Source of the DNA: an uncultured Alloprevotella sp.
GTDB lineage: Bacteria > Bacteroidota > Bacteroidia > Bacteroidales > Bacteroidaceae
Direction: 5' to 3'
Length of the DNA: 64,000 nt
NCBI GenBank assembly: GCA_944322095.1
Contig: CALUNU010000005.1
Coordinates: forward strand, 62,001-126,000
A program made the position numbers and the translations under genes. The notes under the pieces were generated by a model. It did no database searches, was not told where the DNA came from, and saw only the letters and a list, made by a program, of their open reading frames with translations. Positions 1 through 8,565 of the stretch are shown in pieces; position 1 is the stretch's first letter, and every line of letters starts with the position of its first letter.

Positions 1-400
1 TTCCGATCTGGTTCATCGGGATGCGTACGATGCGGCTGTTTTCGGCCAGCGCCTGCAAGATGCTCTGCCTTATCCACCACACGGCATACGAGATAAACTT
101 AAACCCGCGCGTCTCGTCGAAACGCTTCGCCGCCGTCACCAGCCCGACGTTGCCCTCGTTTATCAGATCGATGAGCCCCAGGCCCTGTCCCTGATATTGT
201 TTTGCCACCGAAACGACGAAGCGCAGATTGGCGCGCGTCAGTTTTTCCAAAGCCTCGCGGTCGCCTTTGCGTATCTTTTTGGTAAGTTCTATTTCCTCGT
301 CAATGCCGATCATGTGTTCGCGGCTGACTTCCTGCAAGTATCGCTCCAACGATACGCCTTCCCGGGAAGTATAACTTTGAGCTATTTTGAGTTGCCTCAT
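1..400 (-). CDS. rpoD: Primary RNA polymerase sigma factor RpoD, N-terminal part (3' end outside the window)
   Basis: The principal sigma factor directs core RNA polymerase to housekeeping promoters. About 133 codons are visible, starting [19 protein letters not shown] and running off the left edge. Sigma-70 region 1.2 and the start of region 2 are clear: [19 protein letters not shown], then [16 protein letters not shown], the [10 protein letters not shown] core-binding motif and [13 protein letters not shown]. Bacteroidota RpoD starts this way, close to region 1.2, without the long region 1.1 of Proteobacteria. The ATG at 398-400 lies about 24 bp downstream of a TAnnTTTG promoter element. 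The next gene on the same strand, degQ, ends in its own terminator, so rpoD is probably separately transcribed. The identity is secure; the C-terminal DNA-binding regions cannot be assessed. Confidence 0.97.
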   Translation of the reverse strand, partial: MRQLKIAQSYTSREGVSLERYLQEVSREHMIGIDEEIELTKKIRKGDREALEKLTRANLRFVVSVAKQYQGQGLGLIDLINEGNVGLVTAAKRFDETRGFKFISYAVWWIRQSILQALAENSRIVRIPMNQIG

Positions 401-423
401 TTTTCATAGTATTTTAAAGCGCC

Positions 424-431
424 CAAATATA
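424..431 (-). promoter_or_regulatory. -7 promoter element of rpoD
   Basis: Reads TATATTTG on the minus strand, an exact match to the Bacteroides -7 consensus TAnnTTTG. It predicts a start near 417 and a short leader before the rpoD ATG at 400. No convincing -33 TTTG was found. Confidence 0.6.
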
Positions 432-584
432 CGTTTTATTCTTCACACCGTAAAGCCTATTTCCTTTTTTATACAGACGGCAAACAACTTACCCCACCAT
501 TTTTCAGAAACACCGGGCACGTCATAGCGTCGCGCAAACCCGCTCATCGTGCCGGGGCACGCCCCCATCCACCCGGAAAACGAA

Positions 585-618
585 GCCGCCGCCCCGCGTT
601 TGTATGCGGGGCGGCGGC
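585..618 (-). terminator. Terminator after degQ
   Basis: Perfect 13-bp GC stem (585-597 with 606-618) just past the degQ stop, followed on the minus strand by a T-containing stretch. It separates degQ from rpoD. Confidence 0.75.
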
Positions 619-641
619 CATTCAAATTCACGTAAGTGCAT

Positions 642-2102
642 TTATTTCTTATTTTTCGCTTTCGGATCGGCCAGCTCCACCGTAAAGCTGCGGTTCAGGC
701 CGCTCTGCGTCTTGGCCCTGATCCACAGCACGCGGTCGGAGCTCATATTGGCTTCTTTGACGGCCTGCTCGAAATCTTCCGTCGTGTTCATCTTGCGGTC
801 GTTCACCTGCATGATGATGATGCCTTTCGTAACGCCGGCTTCTTTCATCTTGCCGTCGCGTATGGCCGACACAACAAGGCCATGGCTCAGGTTGAGCTCT
901 TTCTTTTCGTTCTCGCTGAGCGGACGCAAGGCCACACCGATTTCGTCCGTATCGACCGTTTCGACCATGGCCGTCGTACCTTGGATGTTGCGCAGCGTAA
1001 GCGTGGCTGTATGCTTTTTCTTATCGCGCATATAGGTGACGGTCACTTTGTCGCCCGGGCGGTGGTTCACAAGCGCCTCTTGCAGTTCGCCAAATTTGTC
1101 GATCGTTTTCCCGTCTATCGAGAGAATGACGTCGCCGGCTTTCAAGTCGGCGGCAGCAGCCGCGCCGTCGGCGCTCACTTCGGCCACGTAGACGCCAGTC
1201 ACCGTGCCCAGATCCACATCATTGCCTTTGGCCTTCTGGGCATCGATGTAAATGCTGACATCCTGCCCGGTGATGCCCAGAAGTGCCCGCTGCACGGTGC
1301 CATACTTCTTTAAATCGTCCACGACCTTGTTCATTATCGACGTGGGAATGGCAAAACCGTAGCCGGCATACGAGCCTGTCTGCGAATAAATCATTGCATT
1401 TATTCCCACCAGTTCGCCGCGGGCGTTCACCAGCGCGCCGCCCGAGTTTCCCGGGTTGATGGCAGCGTCCGTCTGTATGAACGACTCGATGCCCTCGGCG
1501 CTTGCCCCCAGCGTGCGGGCTTTGGCGCTGACGATGCCGGCCGTCACGGTCGACGTCAGGCTGAACGGATTGCCGATGGCCAGCACCCATTCGCCCACCT
1601 TCAGGTTGTCGCTGTTGCCGATGGAAATGGCGGGCAGGTCTTCTCCCTCTATTTTAATGAGCGCCAGGTCCGTATTTTTGTCCATGCCGATGATGCGGGC
1701 CTTAAACTCGCGGTTATCGTTGAGCTTTACCATGAGCTCGTCGGCTTCTTCCACCACATGGTTGTTTGTCACGATGTAGCCATCCGTCGAAATGATGACA
1801 CCCGAACCGGCTCCATGGCGGGGCGGCGTTTGGTAGCGCCGCTGCGAGCGACCGCCGTTGCTGCGTCCGTTTCCGAAGAAATCGCCGAAAAAGTCTTCGA
1901 ACGGATCGTAATATTCCACCGTCCGCTCGCGGCTGTTGGTCGTCACCTTGATGTAAACAACAGAGTTAACCGTCTTTTCTGCGGCATACGTCAGATCCAC
2001 CGGCTGGCCGGGCACGGCATCTGCCATGACAGGGGTTGTCAGCCCCAGGCAAAAGGCCAAAGCCAGCGTTCCAAAGATTTTCTTATTCATATTGAATGTC
2101 AT
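642..2102 (-). CDS. degQ: DegQ/HtrA-type periplasmic serine endoprotease
   Basis: Envelope quality-control protease and chaperone that degrades misfolded periplasmic proteins. It is 486 aa from the first ATG; a second ATG at 2090 gives a cleaner signal peptide (MNKKIFGTLALAFCLGL) and is an equally good start. The trypsin-like domain carries the full triad: His115 in TNNHVV, Asp145 in NTDLALIK, Ser220 in NPGNSGGAL. A Gly/Asn/Arg-rich loop (about 68-95) follows the N-terminus. Two PDZ domains follow, near 270-370 and 385-475, the usual Do-protease layout. An exact -7 box lies 32 bp upstream and a strong hairpin follows the gene, so it is probably monocistronic. DegP, DegQ and DegS types cannot be told apart reliably here. 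Confidence 0.95.
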   Translation of the reverse strand: MTFNMNKKIFGTLALAFCLGLTTPVMADAVPGQPVDLTYAAEKTVNSVVYIKVTTNSRERTVEYYDPFEDFFGDFFGNGRSNGGRSQRRYQTPPRHGAGSGVIISTDGYIVTNNHVVEEADELMVKLNDNREFKARIIGMDKNTDLALIKIEGEDLPAISIGNSDNLKVGEWVLAIGNPFSLTSTVTAGIVSAKARTLGASAEGIESFIQTDAAINPGNSGGALVNARGELVGINAMIYSQTGSYAGYGFAIPTSIMNKVVDDLKKYGTVQRALLGITGQDVSIYIDAQKAKGNDVDLGTVTGVYVAEVSADGAAAAADLKAGDVILSIDGKTIDKFGELQEALVNHRPGDKVTVTYMRDKKKHTATLTLRNIQGTTAMVETVDTDEIGVALRPLSENEKKELNLSHGLVVSAIRDGKMKEAGVTKGIIIMQVNDRKMNTTEDFEQAVKEANMSSDRVLWIRAKTQSGLNRSFTVELADPKAKNKK

Positions 2103-2133
2103 TTAAACTGTCTTTTTTCTCGTTTTGCGTCCG

Positions 2134-2141
2134 CAAAGTTA
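2134..2141 (-). promoter_or_regulatory. -7 promoter element of degQ
   Basis: TAACTTTG on the minus strand, an exact TAnnTTTG match, 32-40 bp upstream of the degQ start codons. Confidence 0.55.
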
Positions 2142-2323
2142 ACCGTCCGTGCATGAAAGGCCCACCGGACGTCGTGAAAAAAAGTTTTACTTTGCTATCT
2201 TTTAACAGAGCCCTTTTTTCGCTTAACAGCGGTTGAATGTAAGCTCCTTTTCGTTTTACATTCGTTTGCGGAGACGAAGAAAGAAACTACGCCGCCCGAT
2301 GTGTCGTATTTTATAATAAGGTG

Positions 2324-2331
2324 TAACTTTG
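2324..2331 (+). promoter_or_regulatory. -7 promoter element of the nitroreductase gene
   Basis: TAACTTTG, an exact -7 consensus match, about 77 bp before the ATG at 2408. It implies a leader of roughly 70 nt. Confidence 0.55.
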
Positions 2332-2407
2332 TGATGCTTCTTCCGCGCCGGGCGCTCCGCAGCGGTGCGGTGAGGCATCTTTCGCCAACTCTTAAAACAT
2401 TCGCTCA

Positions 2408-2920
2408 ATGGAAACTTTTCTCGACCTGTGCCGCACGCGGCGCTCGGTACGCGCGTTCCGTCCCGACGCCATACCAGAAGACGTGCTCGGCTACATCATG
2501 GAGTGCGTCCGTCTGGCTCCGTCTGCCGTCAACTTTCAGCCTTGGCACTTCACGTACATTACAGATAAGGCTGTGCTCGCCCAGCTGGCCGCCTGCTACG
2601 ACCGCAGCTGGTTCCGCCAGGTGCCGGCCTGCTTCGTCGTCAGTTGCAGGAAAGGGGAGCAATGGATACGCAAGTCCGACGGCAAGCCGCACGGCACCAT
2701 TGACGTGGCCATCGCCACGGAGCATCTTTGCCTTTCCGCCGCAGAAAAGGGGCTCGGCACGTGCTGGGTGTGCAACTTCGACGCCGCCCAGTGTGCCCGC
2801 CTCCTTTCCCTTCCGGCCGACGAGGAACCCGTGGTGCTTGTGCCCATAGGCTACCCCGCCGACGAGCCGGCCGAAAAACAGCGCAAACCGCTCAACGCCA
2901 TTTTCAGCCGCATGGACTGA
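2408..2920 (+). CDS. Nitroreductase-family FMN oxidoreductase
   Basis: 170-aa single-domain nitroreductase fold, a group that reduces nitro compounds, quinones or other small molecules with FMN and NAD(P)H. The N-terminal RTRRSVRAFRPDAIP is the FMN-phosphate-binding signature (R9-S12). PSAVNFQPWHF (about 38-48) is the second conserved motif, and AATEHL/GLGTCWVCNF-type sequence near 105-125 the third. It is at the short end of the family and has no signal peptide, so it should be cytosolic. The ATG start fits the alignment and the upstream promoter. A hairpin at 2961-3003 ends the unit, so it stands alone. The natural substrate cannot be predicted. Confidence 0.88.
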   Translation: METFLDLCRTRRSVRAFRPDAIPEDVLGYIMECVRLAPSAVNFQPWHFTYITDKAVLAQLAACYDRSWFRQVPACFVVSCRKGEQWIRKSDGKPHGTIDVAIATEHLCLSAAEKGLGTCWVCNFDAAQCARLLSLPADEEPVVLVPIGYPADEPAEKQRKPLNAIFSRMD

Positions 2921-2960
2921 CCTGCCGGCACCGGCAACCGGCCCCGTGGCGGCCGTAAAC

Positions 2961-3003
2961 AGCGAAGCTCCCCTGACGGATAACCAGTCAAAGGAGCTTC
3001 GCT
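2961..3003. terminator. Bidirectional terminator between the nitroreductase and BatD-like genes
   Basis: An 11-bp perfect inverted repeat (2961-2971 with 2993-3003) lies between two convergent genes, with a small nested TGAC/GTCA repeat in the loop. Confidence 0.65.
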
Positions 3004-3053
3004 TCATATATGTGCGCGGGAAGCGGCGGAGTAGGGGGCCGCAGTGCTTCGCC

Positions 3054-3593
3054 TCAGAGCACGCCGGCTCCCGAACGCATGATTTCCTCCGTTGTGCGCA
3101 GTGGCTTTTCTTTTACCTCTATTTTCAGTTTTTCGCTCTCGCCGTCGGCTTCCACCAGGCGGTAGCGGCGGGGAGCGCCGAAAAAGAAGCTGAACGGATC
3201 GCGGCTTTCCAGATAGATGCGGAAGCTGCCCGTAAACTTGTGCGCGGGCAAAACAACACTACCCGTTTTTTCGGGCGTCAGCACATACTGCGCCCACACG
3301 TACGTGTAGTATGCCTTCCCGTTTATCTGCGTGCGCCCCATCGGCCGTCCCCCGAATAACTTCCGCTCGCGCAGGCGCGCGTTTTTCACGTCGGGCTCGG
3401 TGTGGCAGTCCACCTTTTCAAACGGCGCATCGGCATAAAGCACGACCGACACCAGGCAGCTGTCGCCCATATAGACCACGTCGCGGTCGCATTGCAGGCG
3501 GGCAAAAAAGTCGACCTTCACCTTGTCGCGGGCCGCAAGGGCGGCAAAAGTCATGGCGGCCAGCAGGAGCAATAATATTCTTTTCATCCACAT
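3054..3593 (-). CDS. BatD-like short secreted or membrane-anchored protein
   Basis: 179-aa protein with an N-terminal hydrophobic segment (ILLLLLAAMTFAALA) that acts as signal peptide or anchor. The body resembles the first Ig-like region of Bacteroidota BatD proteins: a strand with GDSCLVSVVLYAD, then INGKAYYTYVWAQYVLTPEKTGSVVLPA, which matches the 'NGK..Y.Y..Y.L.P...G...PA' pattern. Full BatD proteins are several hundred residues with a C-terminal TM; this is only the N-terminal module, so it is a small paralogue or a truncation. It starts 5 bp after the nadE stop, so the two are co-transcribed. Its function is unknown; the BatD label rests on motif similarity seen by eye. Confidence 0.72.
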   Translation of the reverse strand: MWMKRILLLLLAAMTFAALAARDKVKVDFFARLQCDRDVVYMGDSCLVSVVLYADAPFEKVDCHTEPDVKNARLRERKLFGGRPMGRTQINGKAYYTYVWAQYVLTPEKTGSVVLPAHKFTGSFRIYLESRDPFSFFFGAPRRYRLVEADGESEKLKIEVKEKPLRTTEEIMRSGAGVL

Positions 3594-3598
3594 CGTCT

Positions 3599-5554
3599 TT
3601 ACAGGTTCTCACATTCGTCCAGCCACGCCCTGGCAGCGGCATCGCTCGGCATGCGCCAGTCGCCCCGGGGGCTGAGCGAGCAGCTGCCCACCTTGGGTCC
3701 GTCGGGCAGGCAGCTGCGCTTAAACTGCTGCGAGAAGAAACGGCGGTAAAACACGGTGAGCCATTTCTTTATGGTTTCGTCGTCGTAGCTGCCGGCTTCG
3801 GGCGTCGTGCCGTCGAAGGCCGCCTTGGCCAGGAAGAACACCTTCGACGGGCGGAAGCCGTAGCGCAGTGTGTAGTAGAGGAAAAAGTCGTGCAGCTCGT
3901 AGGGCCCTACCAGATCCTCGGTTTTCTGCGTGATGTTGCCGGCTTCGTCGGCCGGTATGAGTTCGGGGCTGATGGGCGTGCCGACGATGTCGAGCAGCGT
4001 GGCGCGGTTGTAATCGTCGGCAACGTTGTTGGCCACCCATTTCACGATGTGGCGCACCAGCGTTTTCGGGATGGAAACGTTCACGGCATACATGCTCATG
4101 TGGTCGCCGTTGTAGGTAGTCCAGCCCAAAGCCAGCTCGCTCAGGTCGCCCGTCCCCACGACGAGGCCGTTCATCTGGTTGGCCGCGTCCATCAGGATCT
4201 GGGTGCGCTCCCGGGCCTGCGCGTTCTCATACGTCGTGTCGTGCGTGGTCAGGTCGTGGTCCAAATCGTGAAAATGAACCTCGCAGGCCTCGCGTATGCC
4301 TATTTCGCGAATGGTGATGCCCAGGCCTTTCATCAGATTGACGGCGTTGGTGTAGGTGCGGTCGGTCGTGCCGAAGCCGGGCATCGTGATGCCCACGATG
4401 CCCTTGCGGTTTAGCCCGAGGCAGTCGAACGCATGCACGCACACCAGCAGGGCCAGCGTGGAATCGAGCCCGCCGCTGATGCCCACCACTACTGTCTGCA
4501 TCCGTGTGTGGGCCAGCCGCTGCGCCAGGCCCTGCGCCTGAATGCTGATGATTTCTTCGCAGCGCAGATCCAGCTCTTCGCCGCGCGGCACGAAGGGGAG
4601 CGGGTCGATGCTCCGCGTGAGCGAAAAGCGCGCGGTGGCGCTCGTTTCGGGCTCAATCTCCAAATGGCGGTAGGGGGGAGCTGCCTTTTGCAGGCTCTTG
4701 CCGGCGCCAAACGAGGTGTTGGCCCGCCGTTCGAGGCGGAGGCGCTCCACGTCGATTTCGCTCACCACCAGTTGCTCTTCGGTGGCAAAGCGCTTGCCCT
4801 CAGCCAGCATGCGGCCGTTTTCTGCTATGCAGGCCTTTCCGCCGAACACGACGTCCTGCGTGCTCTCGCCAAAGCCGCACGACGTATAAACGTAGCCGGC
4901 GATGCAACGCGCGCTCTGGCCCTCGACGAGCCCGTGGACGTAGCGGTCCTTGCCCACTAGGTCGTTGCTTGCGCTGAGGTTGAAAACGATGTCGGCCCCT
5001 GCGAGCGCGAGCCCGCTGCTGGGCGGTATGGGCGCCCACAGGTCTTCGCATATTTCGATGCCGAAGGTGCAATGGGCCATCTCGAACAGCAGACGGCTGC
5101 CGATGGGGACGCACTGCCCGCAGAACTTCAAGAGGCTGCCCTCGTGCAACGACGTGGCCGAGGCGAACCAGCGCTGCTCGTAAAACTCCTTATAGTTGGG
5201 CAAATAGGTTTTCGGAACAACGCCCGTCACCTTGCCGCGGTGGATAACGGCGGCACAGTTGAGCAATACGCCTTCGTAGGCTAGCGGAACGCCCACGATG
5301 GCCGTGATGGCCAGATTGTGGCTAAACTCCATGAGCTTCAGCAACGACGACTCGGCTTCTTCCAGCAGGAGCTGCTGCTGAAACAAGTCCTGGCAGGTGT
5401 ATGCCGTGACGCAAAGCTCTGGGAAACAAATGATTTCGACGCCTTGGCCTTCTGCCTGCGCCATCAGGTTCATGATGCTGTCCGTGTTGTAGGCGCAGTC
5501 GGCCACCCGCACGCGCGGCATGGCTGCCGCCACCTTTACAAAACCGTTGTTCAT
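3599..5554 (-). CDS. nadE: Glutamine-dependent NAD+ synthetase
   Basis: Catalyses the last step of NAD synthesis, deamido-NAD + ATP + Gln to NAD. It is 651 aa, the normal length for the two-domain enzyme. The N-terminal nitrilase-type glutaminase has the triad Glu46 (FPELCVTAY), Lys115 (VPKTYLPNY) and Cys169 (GIEICEDLW). The C-terminal synthetase domain has the PP-loop SGGLDS at 360-365 and the conserved VGTGDLSELALGW segment. It starts at the ATG beside an exact -7 promoter element and is followed after 5 bp by the BatD-like gene. nadC is also in this window (23.4 kb), so both later steps of de novo NAD synthesis are represented. Confidence 0.97.
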   Translation of the reverse strand: MNNGFVKVAAAMPRVRVADCAYNTDSIMNLMAQAEGQGVEIICFPELCVTAYTCQDLFQQQLLLEEAESSLLKLMEFSHNLAITAIVGVPLAYEGVLLNCAAVIHRGKVTGVVPKTYLPNYKEFYEQRWFASATSLHEGSLLKFCGQCVPIGSRLLFEMAHCTFGIEICEDLWAPIPPSSGLALAGADIVFNLSASNDLVGKDRYVHGLVEGQSARCIAGYVYTSCGFGESTQDVVFGGKACIAENGRMLAEGKRFATEEQLVVSEIDVERLRLERRANTSFGAGKSLQKAAPPYRHLEIEPETSATARFSLTRSIDPLPFVPRGEELDLRCEEIISIQAQGLAQRLAHTRMQTVVVGISGGLDSTLALLVCVHAFDCLGLNRKGIVGITMPGFGTTDRTYTNAVNLMKGLGITIREIGIREACEVHFHDLDHDLTTHDTTYENAQARERTQILMDAANQMNGLVVGTGDLSELALGWTTYNGDHMSMYAVNVSIPKTLVRHIVKWVANNVADDYNRATLLDIVGTPISPELIPADEAGNITQKTEDLVGPYELHDFFLYYTLRYGFRPSKVFFLAKAAFDGTTPEAGSYDDETIKKWLTVFYRRFFSQQFKRSCLPDGPKVGSCSLSPRGDWRMPSDAAARAWLDECENL

Positions 5555-5893
5555 TTCTTTTCTCCGTTATTTGGTGGCAAAGATAGTGAAAGGCGAGCGC
5601 CAAGGCAAGGAAAAGCTCGCTTTTCCATAGACTTGGCCGAGCCGCATCCTGTCTTGGTGAAACTTTAACCGAGGCTGCCTGGGGAATCGAAACATCGTAA
5701 ACAATATGCCGTCTGCAACAGACCGTCATGCAGGCGGCAAAAATTTTTATGCCGGCTATATAAAACTTTTTCGGGCCGGGAAATAGACATTGGAAGCCAC
5801 GAAATGCGCAAAATGAAAAGAAGAGACGCAAAATGGAAGCGTTGTGAAATAAAATCCTTATATTGCAACGGAATAACATTGCACGCTCATGCT
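5555..5893. other. Divergent intergenic region between nadE and the histidine kinase gene
   Basis: 339 bases carrying the nadE promoter on the left. An in-frame ATG at 5804 lies upstream of the kinase, but the peptide it would add (30 residues ahead of a canonical signal peptide) does not look real. Only a partial -7-like TATATTGC is seen near 5860-5875. Nothing else recognised. Confidence 0.5.
5578..5585 (-). promoter_or_regulatory. -7 promoter element of nadE
   Basis: TATCTTTG on the minus strand, an exact TAnnTTTG match 24 bp upstream of the nadE ATG. Confidence 0.6.
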
Positions 5894-7684
5894 ATGAAAC
5901 ACCGCTTGCTCTTCATTATATTGGCAGCCATGCTGCCGACCCTGCCCGCTCTGGCCGACGGCGAGACGCAACGCCTGCAATCGCTGGCCAACGCGCTCCA
6001 TGCACAGGGAAAGACCGACTCGGCCATCACCGTGGCCCGCTGCATGCAGGCACGCGCCGCGACGCAACACGACACGACGGCCCTCGTCGGGGCCGGAAGC
6101 GCGCTCGGCGTCTATCTGCGCTCGCAGGGCAAACTGGAAGAGGCCTTGAAGAGCTACGACGAAGCGCTCCGCCTGGTTGTGACGCCGGCGTTTGTCCGCA
6201 CAACCGACGCGCAGGCCTGCGAAGCTGTTGCCACGCTCTATATGAATCTGGCCACGCTGCACGTCGACATGCAGAACAAGGCGCAAGCCACCAACTGCGC
6301 CCGCAAAAGCGAGGCGTGGGCCGCCCGCTGCCCGGACGCACCGGCCTTGGCGGGCATCCACATGGGCACGGCATCGGTGTTTCTGATGTGCGGGGAGCCG
6401 GAAGCCGCTGCACGCGGTTTCAGCAAAGCCGCTGTGCTGGCCGAAAGGGCGGACAACTATGAAACAGCCCTTGGAGCCCGCTCGTATCTGGCCTACGTGC
6501 TGCGCACAACCGGACAGGAAGAGGAGGCCGCCCGCTGCGAGCGGCGGGCCGAAGCGCTGCTGCCGCATGTAGAGTCGGTAACGGCGCGCGCCATGTATTA
6601 TCAGCTGCGCTTTGTGAGCGAGATGAACGCAGGCCGCTATCGCCAGGCCATCGCTACCGGCCATGAAGCGCTGGCTTTGCCGGGAATAAACGGCTTTCCC
6701 TTCATCGTTTACGACTTCTACAACAACATGCACGAGGCTTATGCCCACCTGGGCAACTACCGGCTGGCCTACGAAACGCTGGCCCGGGCCGGCAGCGTGC
6801 GCGACACCCTCTACGAAAAAGAAAAGGCCGAAAGCCTGCGCGAACTGGCCGTGCGCTACGAAACGCGCGAAAAGGAGCTGGCGCTGGCCGAAGAAAGGGC
6901 ACAACGTGCAGCCGAACTGGCGGCCTACCGCCTGCGCATGGGCGCAACGGGCGGAGCCTTTGCCGCATGCGTGGCGGCTTTCGTTTTCTTTTTCCAACGC
7001 CAACGAACGCGCACAGCCCGCGAACGGCTGCGGGCCGAACTGAGCGAAAAAGAATATATGCAGCTGCGGCACGACACGACAAAGCGGCTGACGGGGCGTT
7101 ATATCGAAGGATTGGAAAACGAACGGGCACGCCTCTCGGCCGAGCTGCACGACGGCATCTGCAACGACCTGCTGGCCATCGAGATGCAGATGAGAGCCGC
7201 CACAGGCGAGGGCGGAAAGTGGCGCGAGATGTTGGAAAAAACGCGCGAAAGCGTGCGCAGAGTGTCGCACGAACTGCTGCCGCCGGAGTTTCGCGAAGCG
7301 TCGCTCGACGAAGTGCTCGCCGACTATCTGCATGCCGCGGGCGAAGGGAGCGCATGCAGCATCGGCTACTCGTCGTACGCGGAAAGGCCCTACGCCTTTG
7401 AACGCATAGCTCCGGCGACGGCCCTGGAAGTGTATCGCATCGTGCAGGAAGCGGTGGGCAACGCCATGAAGCATGCCGGCGCCACGCGCATCGACGTCGG
7501 CCTGCACCTGGAAAACGGAAGGCTGGCCCTGAGCGTGAGCGACGACGGACGCGGTGCAGAAGGAAGCCGCCGCGGCATCGGCCTGCGCACCATGAAAAAA
7601 CGGGCCGAAGCCGTGGGCGGCAGTATGCAGCTGACCCGCACAGAACGGGGAAGCACCTTGCTCTTCCTGACAGACCTGGCATAA
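5894..7684 (+). CDS. TPR-containing NarX/DegS-type sensor histidine kinase
   Basis: 596-aa membrane kinase of the HisKA_3 type that pairs with LuxR/NarL response regulators. I start it at 5894 because this gives a clean signal peptide (MKHRLLFIILAAMLPTLPALA). An N-terminal periplasmic part (about 25-320) is helical TPR-like repeats. A coiled coil (about 310-345) leads to a TM at about 351-366. The dimerisation/phosphoacceptor motif LSAELHDGICNDLL puts the phospho-His at 419. The ATPase domain has the N-box EAVGNAMKHAG, then SDDGRGAEG and GIGLRTMKKRAEAVGG. The cognate response regulator starts 65 bp downstream. This architecture is common in Bacteroidales; the input signal is unknown. Confidence 0.93.
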   Translation: MKHRLLFIILAAMLPTLPALADGETQRLQSLANALHAQGKTDSAITVARCMQARAATQHDTTALVGAGSALGVYLRSQGKLEEALKSYDEALRLVVTPAFVRTTDAQACEAVATLYMNLATLHVDMQNKAQATNCARKSEAWAARCPDAPALAGIHMGTASVFLMCGEPEAAARGFSKAAVLAERADNYETALGARSYLAYVLRTTGQEEEAARCERRAEALLPHVESVTARAMYYQLRFVSEMNAGRYRQAIATGHEALALPGINGFPFIVYDFYNNMHEAYAHLGNYRLAYETLARAGSVRDTLYEKEKAESLRELAVRYETREKELALAEERAQRAAELAAYRLRMGATGGAFAACVAAFVFFFQRQRTRTARERLRAELSEKEYMQLRHDTTKRLTGRYIEGLENERARLSAELHDGICNDLLAIEMQMRAATGEGGKWREMLEKTRESVRRVSHELLPPEFREASLDEVLADYLHAAGEGSACSIGYSSYAERPYAFERIAPATALEVYRIVQEAVGNAMKHAGATRIDVGLHLENGRLALSVSDDGRGAEGSRRGIGLRTMKKRAEAVGGSMQLTRTERGSTLLFLTDLA

Positions 7685-7724
7685 AATCACGGAAACCCGT
7701 GAGCGCGGCGCGCCTGCTTTTTCA

Positions 7725-7732
7725 TAATTTTG
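7725..7732 (+). promoter_or_regulatory. -7 promoter element of the response regulator gene
   Basis: TAATTTTG, an exact TAnnTTTG match, 18 bp before the ATG at 7750. It suggests the regulator can be expressed apart from the kinase and argues against an upstream start at 7699. Confidence 0.5.
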
Positions 7733-7749
7733 CAACTGTGGAGAAGAAT

Positions 7750-8415
7750 ATGAAAAACGAAGAGGCGTGCCTGAACGCCGTCGTCGTTGACGATCATTCG
7801 CTGGTGCTCGAAGGATTGAAGAGCCTGCTCGGCGGTTTGCCGGCTATCCGCCACATCGAAGCGGTGCGCACGGGGCACGAACTGCTGGAAAAAATGGCCC
7901 GACAGACGTTCGACATCTACCTGCTCGACGTGGAGCTGCCCGACATGGACGGCCTGGCCCTCGTCGACGCCATACGCTGCCAGCAGCCTCAGGCAAAAAT
8001 CGTGGTGAACACGATGCACGAGGAAATATGGACCATCAGGCGGCTGGCCGAAGCTAGGGTAGACGGCGTGGTGTTCAAGACGTCGGACCCCGGCCATGTG
8101 CTGCGCGCCGTGACGGCCGCCGCAGCCGGCGAAAAATATTTCTGCCCCAAGTTTGAAAAGCTGCTCCACAAAATGGACCGCACGGAAAACGGAACGGCCG
8201 CCGCAGCCGAAACGCCGTCGCCGCGCGAGCTGGACGTGCTGCGGGCCATGGCAAAGGGATACAGCACGGTGGAAATTTCGCACCTGCTCTTTATCTCAGA
8301 AAATACCGTGGAAACACACCGCAAGAACCTGATGCAGAAATTCGGCGCGCGCAATGCTACCGACCTCGTCCTGAGAGCCCTGGCCAAAGGCTATCTGACG
8401 CTCCCCATCGAATGA
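7750..8415 (+). CDS. NarL/LuxR-family response regulator
   Basis: 221-aa two-domain regulator. The receiver domain has the acidic pocket at Asp14-Asp15 (VVDDHS), phosphoacceptor Asp60 (YLLDVELPDMDG) and a Lys in the VVFKTSD segment. The C-terminal GerE/LuxR helix-turn-helix is textbook: SPRELDVLRAMAKGYSTVEI, then FISENTVETHRKNLMQKFG. It lies just downstream of the HisKA_3 kinase in the same direction, so they very probably form one two-component system. The start at 7750 is chosen because the receiver fold begins right after it and a -7 element lies just upstream. The target genes are unknown; the hemerythrin-LuxR gene downstream has a related DNA-binding domain. Confidence 0.94.
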   Translation: MKNEEACLNAVVVDDHSLVLEGLKSLLGGLPAIRHIEAVRTGHELLEKMARQTFDIYLLDVELPDMDGLALVDAIRCQQPQAKIVVNTMHEEIWTIRRLAEARVDGVVFKTSDPGHVLRAVTAAAAGEKYFCPKFEKLLHKMDRTENGTAAAAETPSPRELDVLRAMAKGYSTVEISHLLFISENTVETHRKNLMQKFGARNATDLVLRALAKGYLTLPIE

Positions 8416-8565
8416 AAAAACCACACACGGCCACAGTAACGGGACGTGAGCCGGCAGCCGCAGGCAAAAATCACCCGTCGTAAGCGGAAAATACCCAAAT
8501 GTAGTGAGCGGCAAGTCGGGGGAAAATACTTTCCTTTGTAGCGCTTTTAACAAGTGTTCTACAAA

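Larger units (their letters stand above)
2103..2407. other. Divergent intergenic region between degQ and the nitroreductase gene
   Basis: These 305 bases hold the leftward degQ promoter (2134-2141) and a rightward one (2324-2331, TAACTTTG), with AT-rich sequence between. I see no coding frame and no recognisable riboswitch. Confidence 0.6.

Noticed and set aside
443..631. 62-aa leftward frame between rpoD and degQ
   Set aside because: It runs through the degQ terminator hairpin and has no protein-like pattern.
5858..7735. 625-aa open frame on the minus strand opposite the histidine kinase
   Set aside because: It is the complement of a well-supported kinase gene. Low-stop antisense frames are expected at this GC content, and it shows no motif, signal peptide or family-like pattern.
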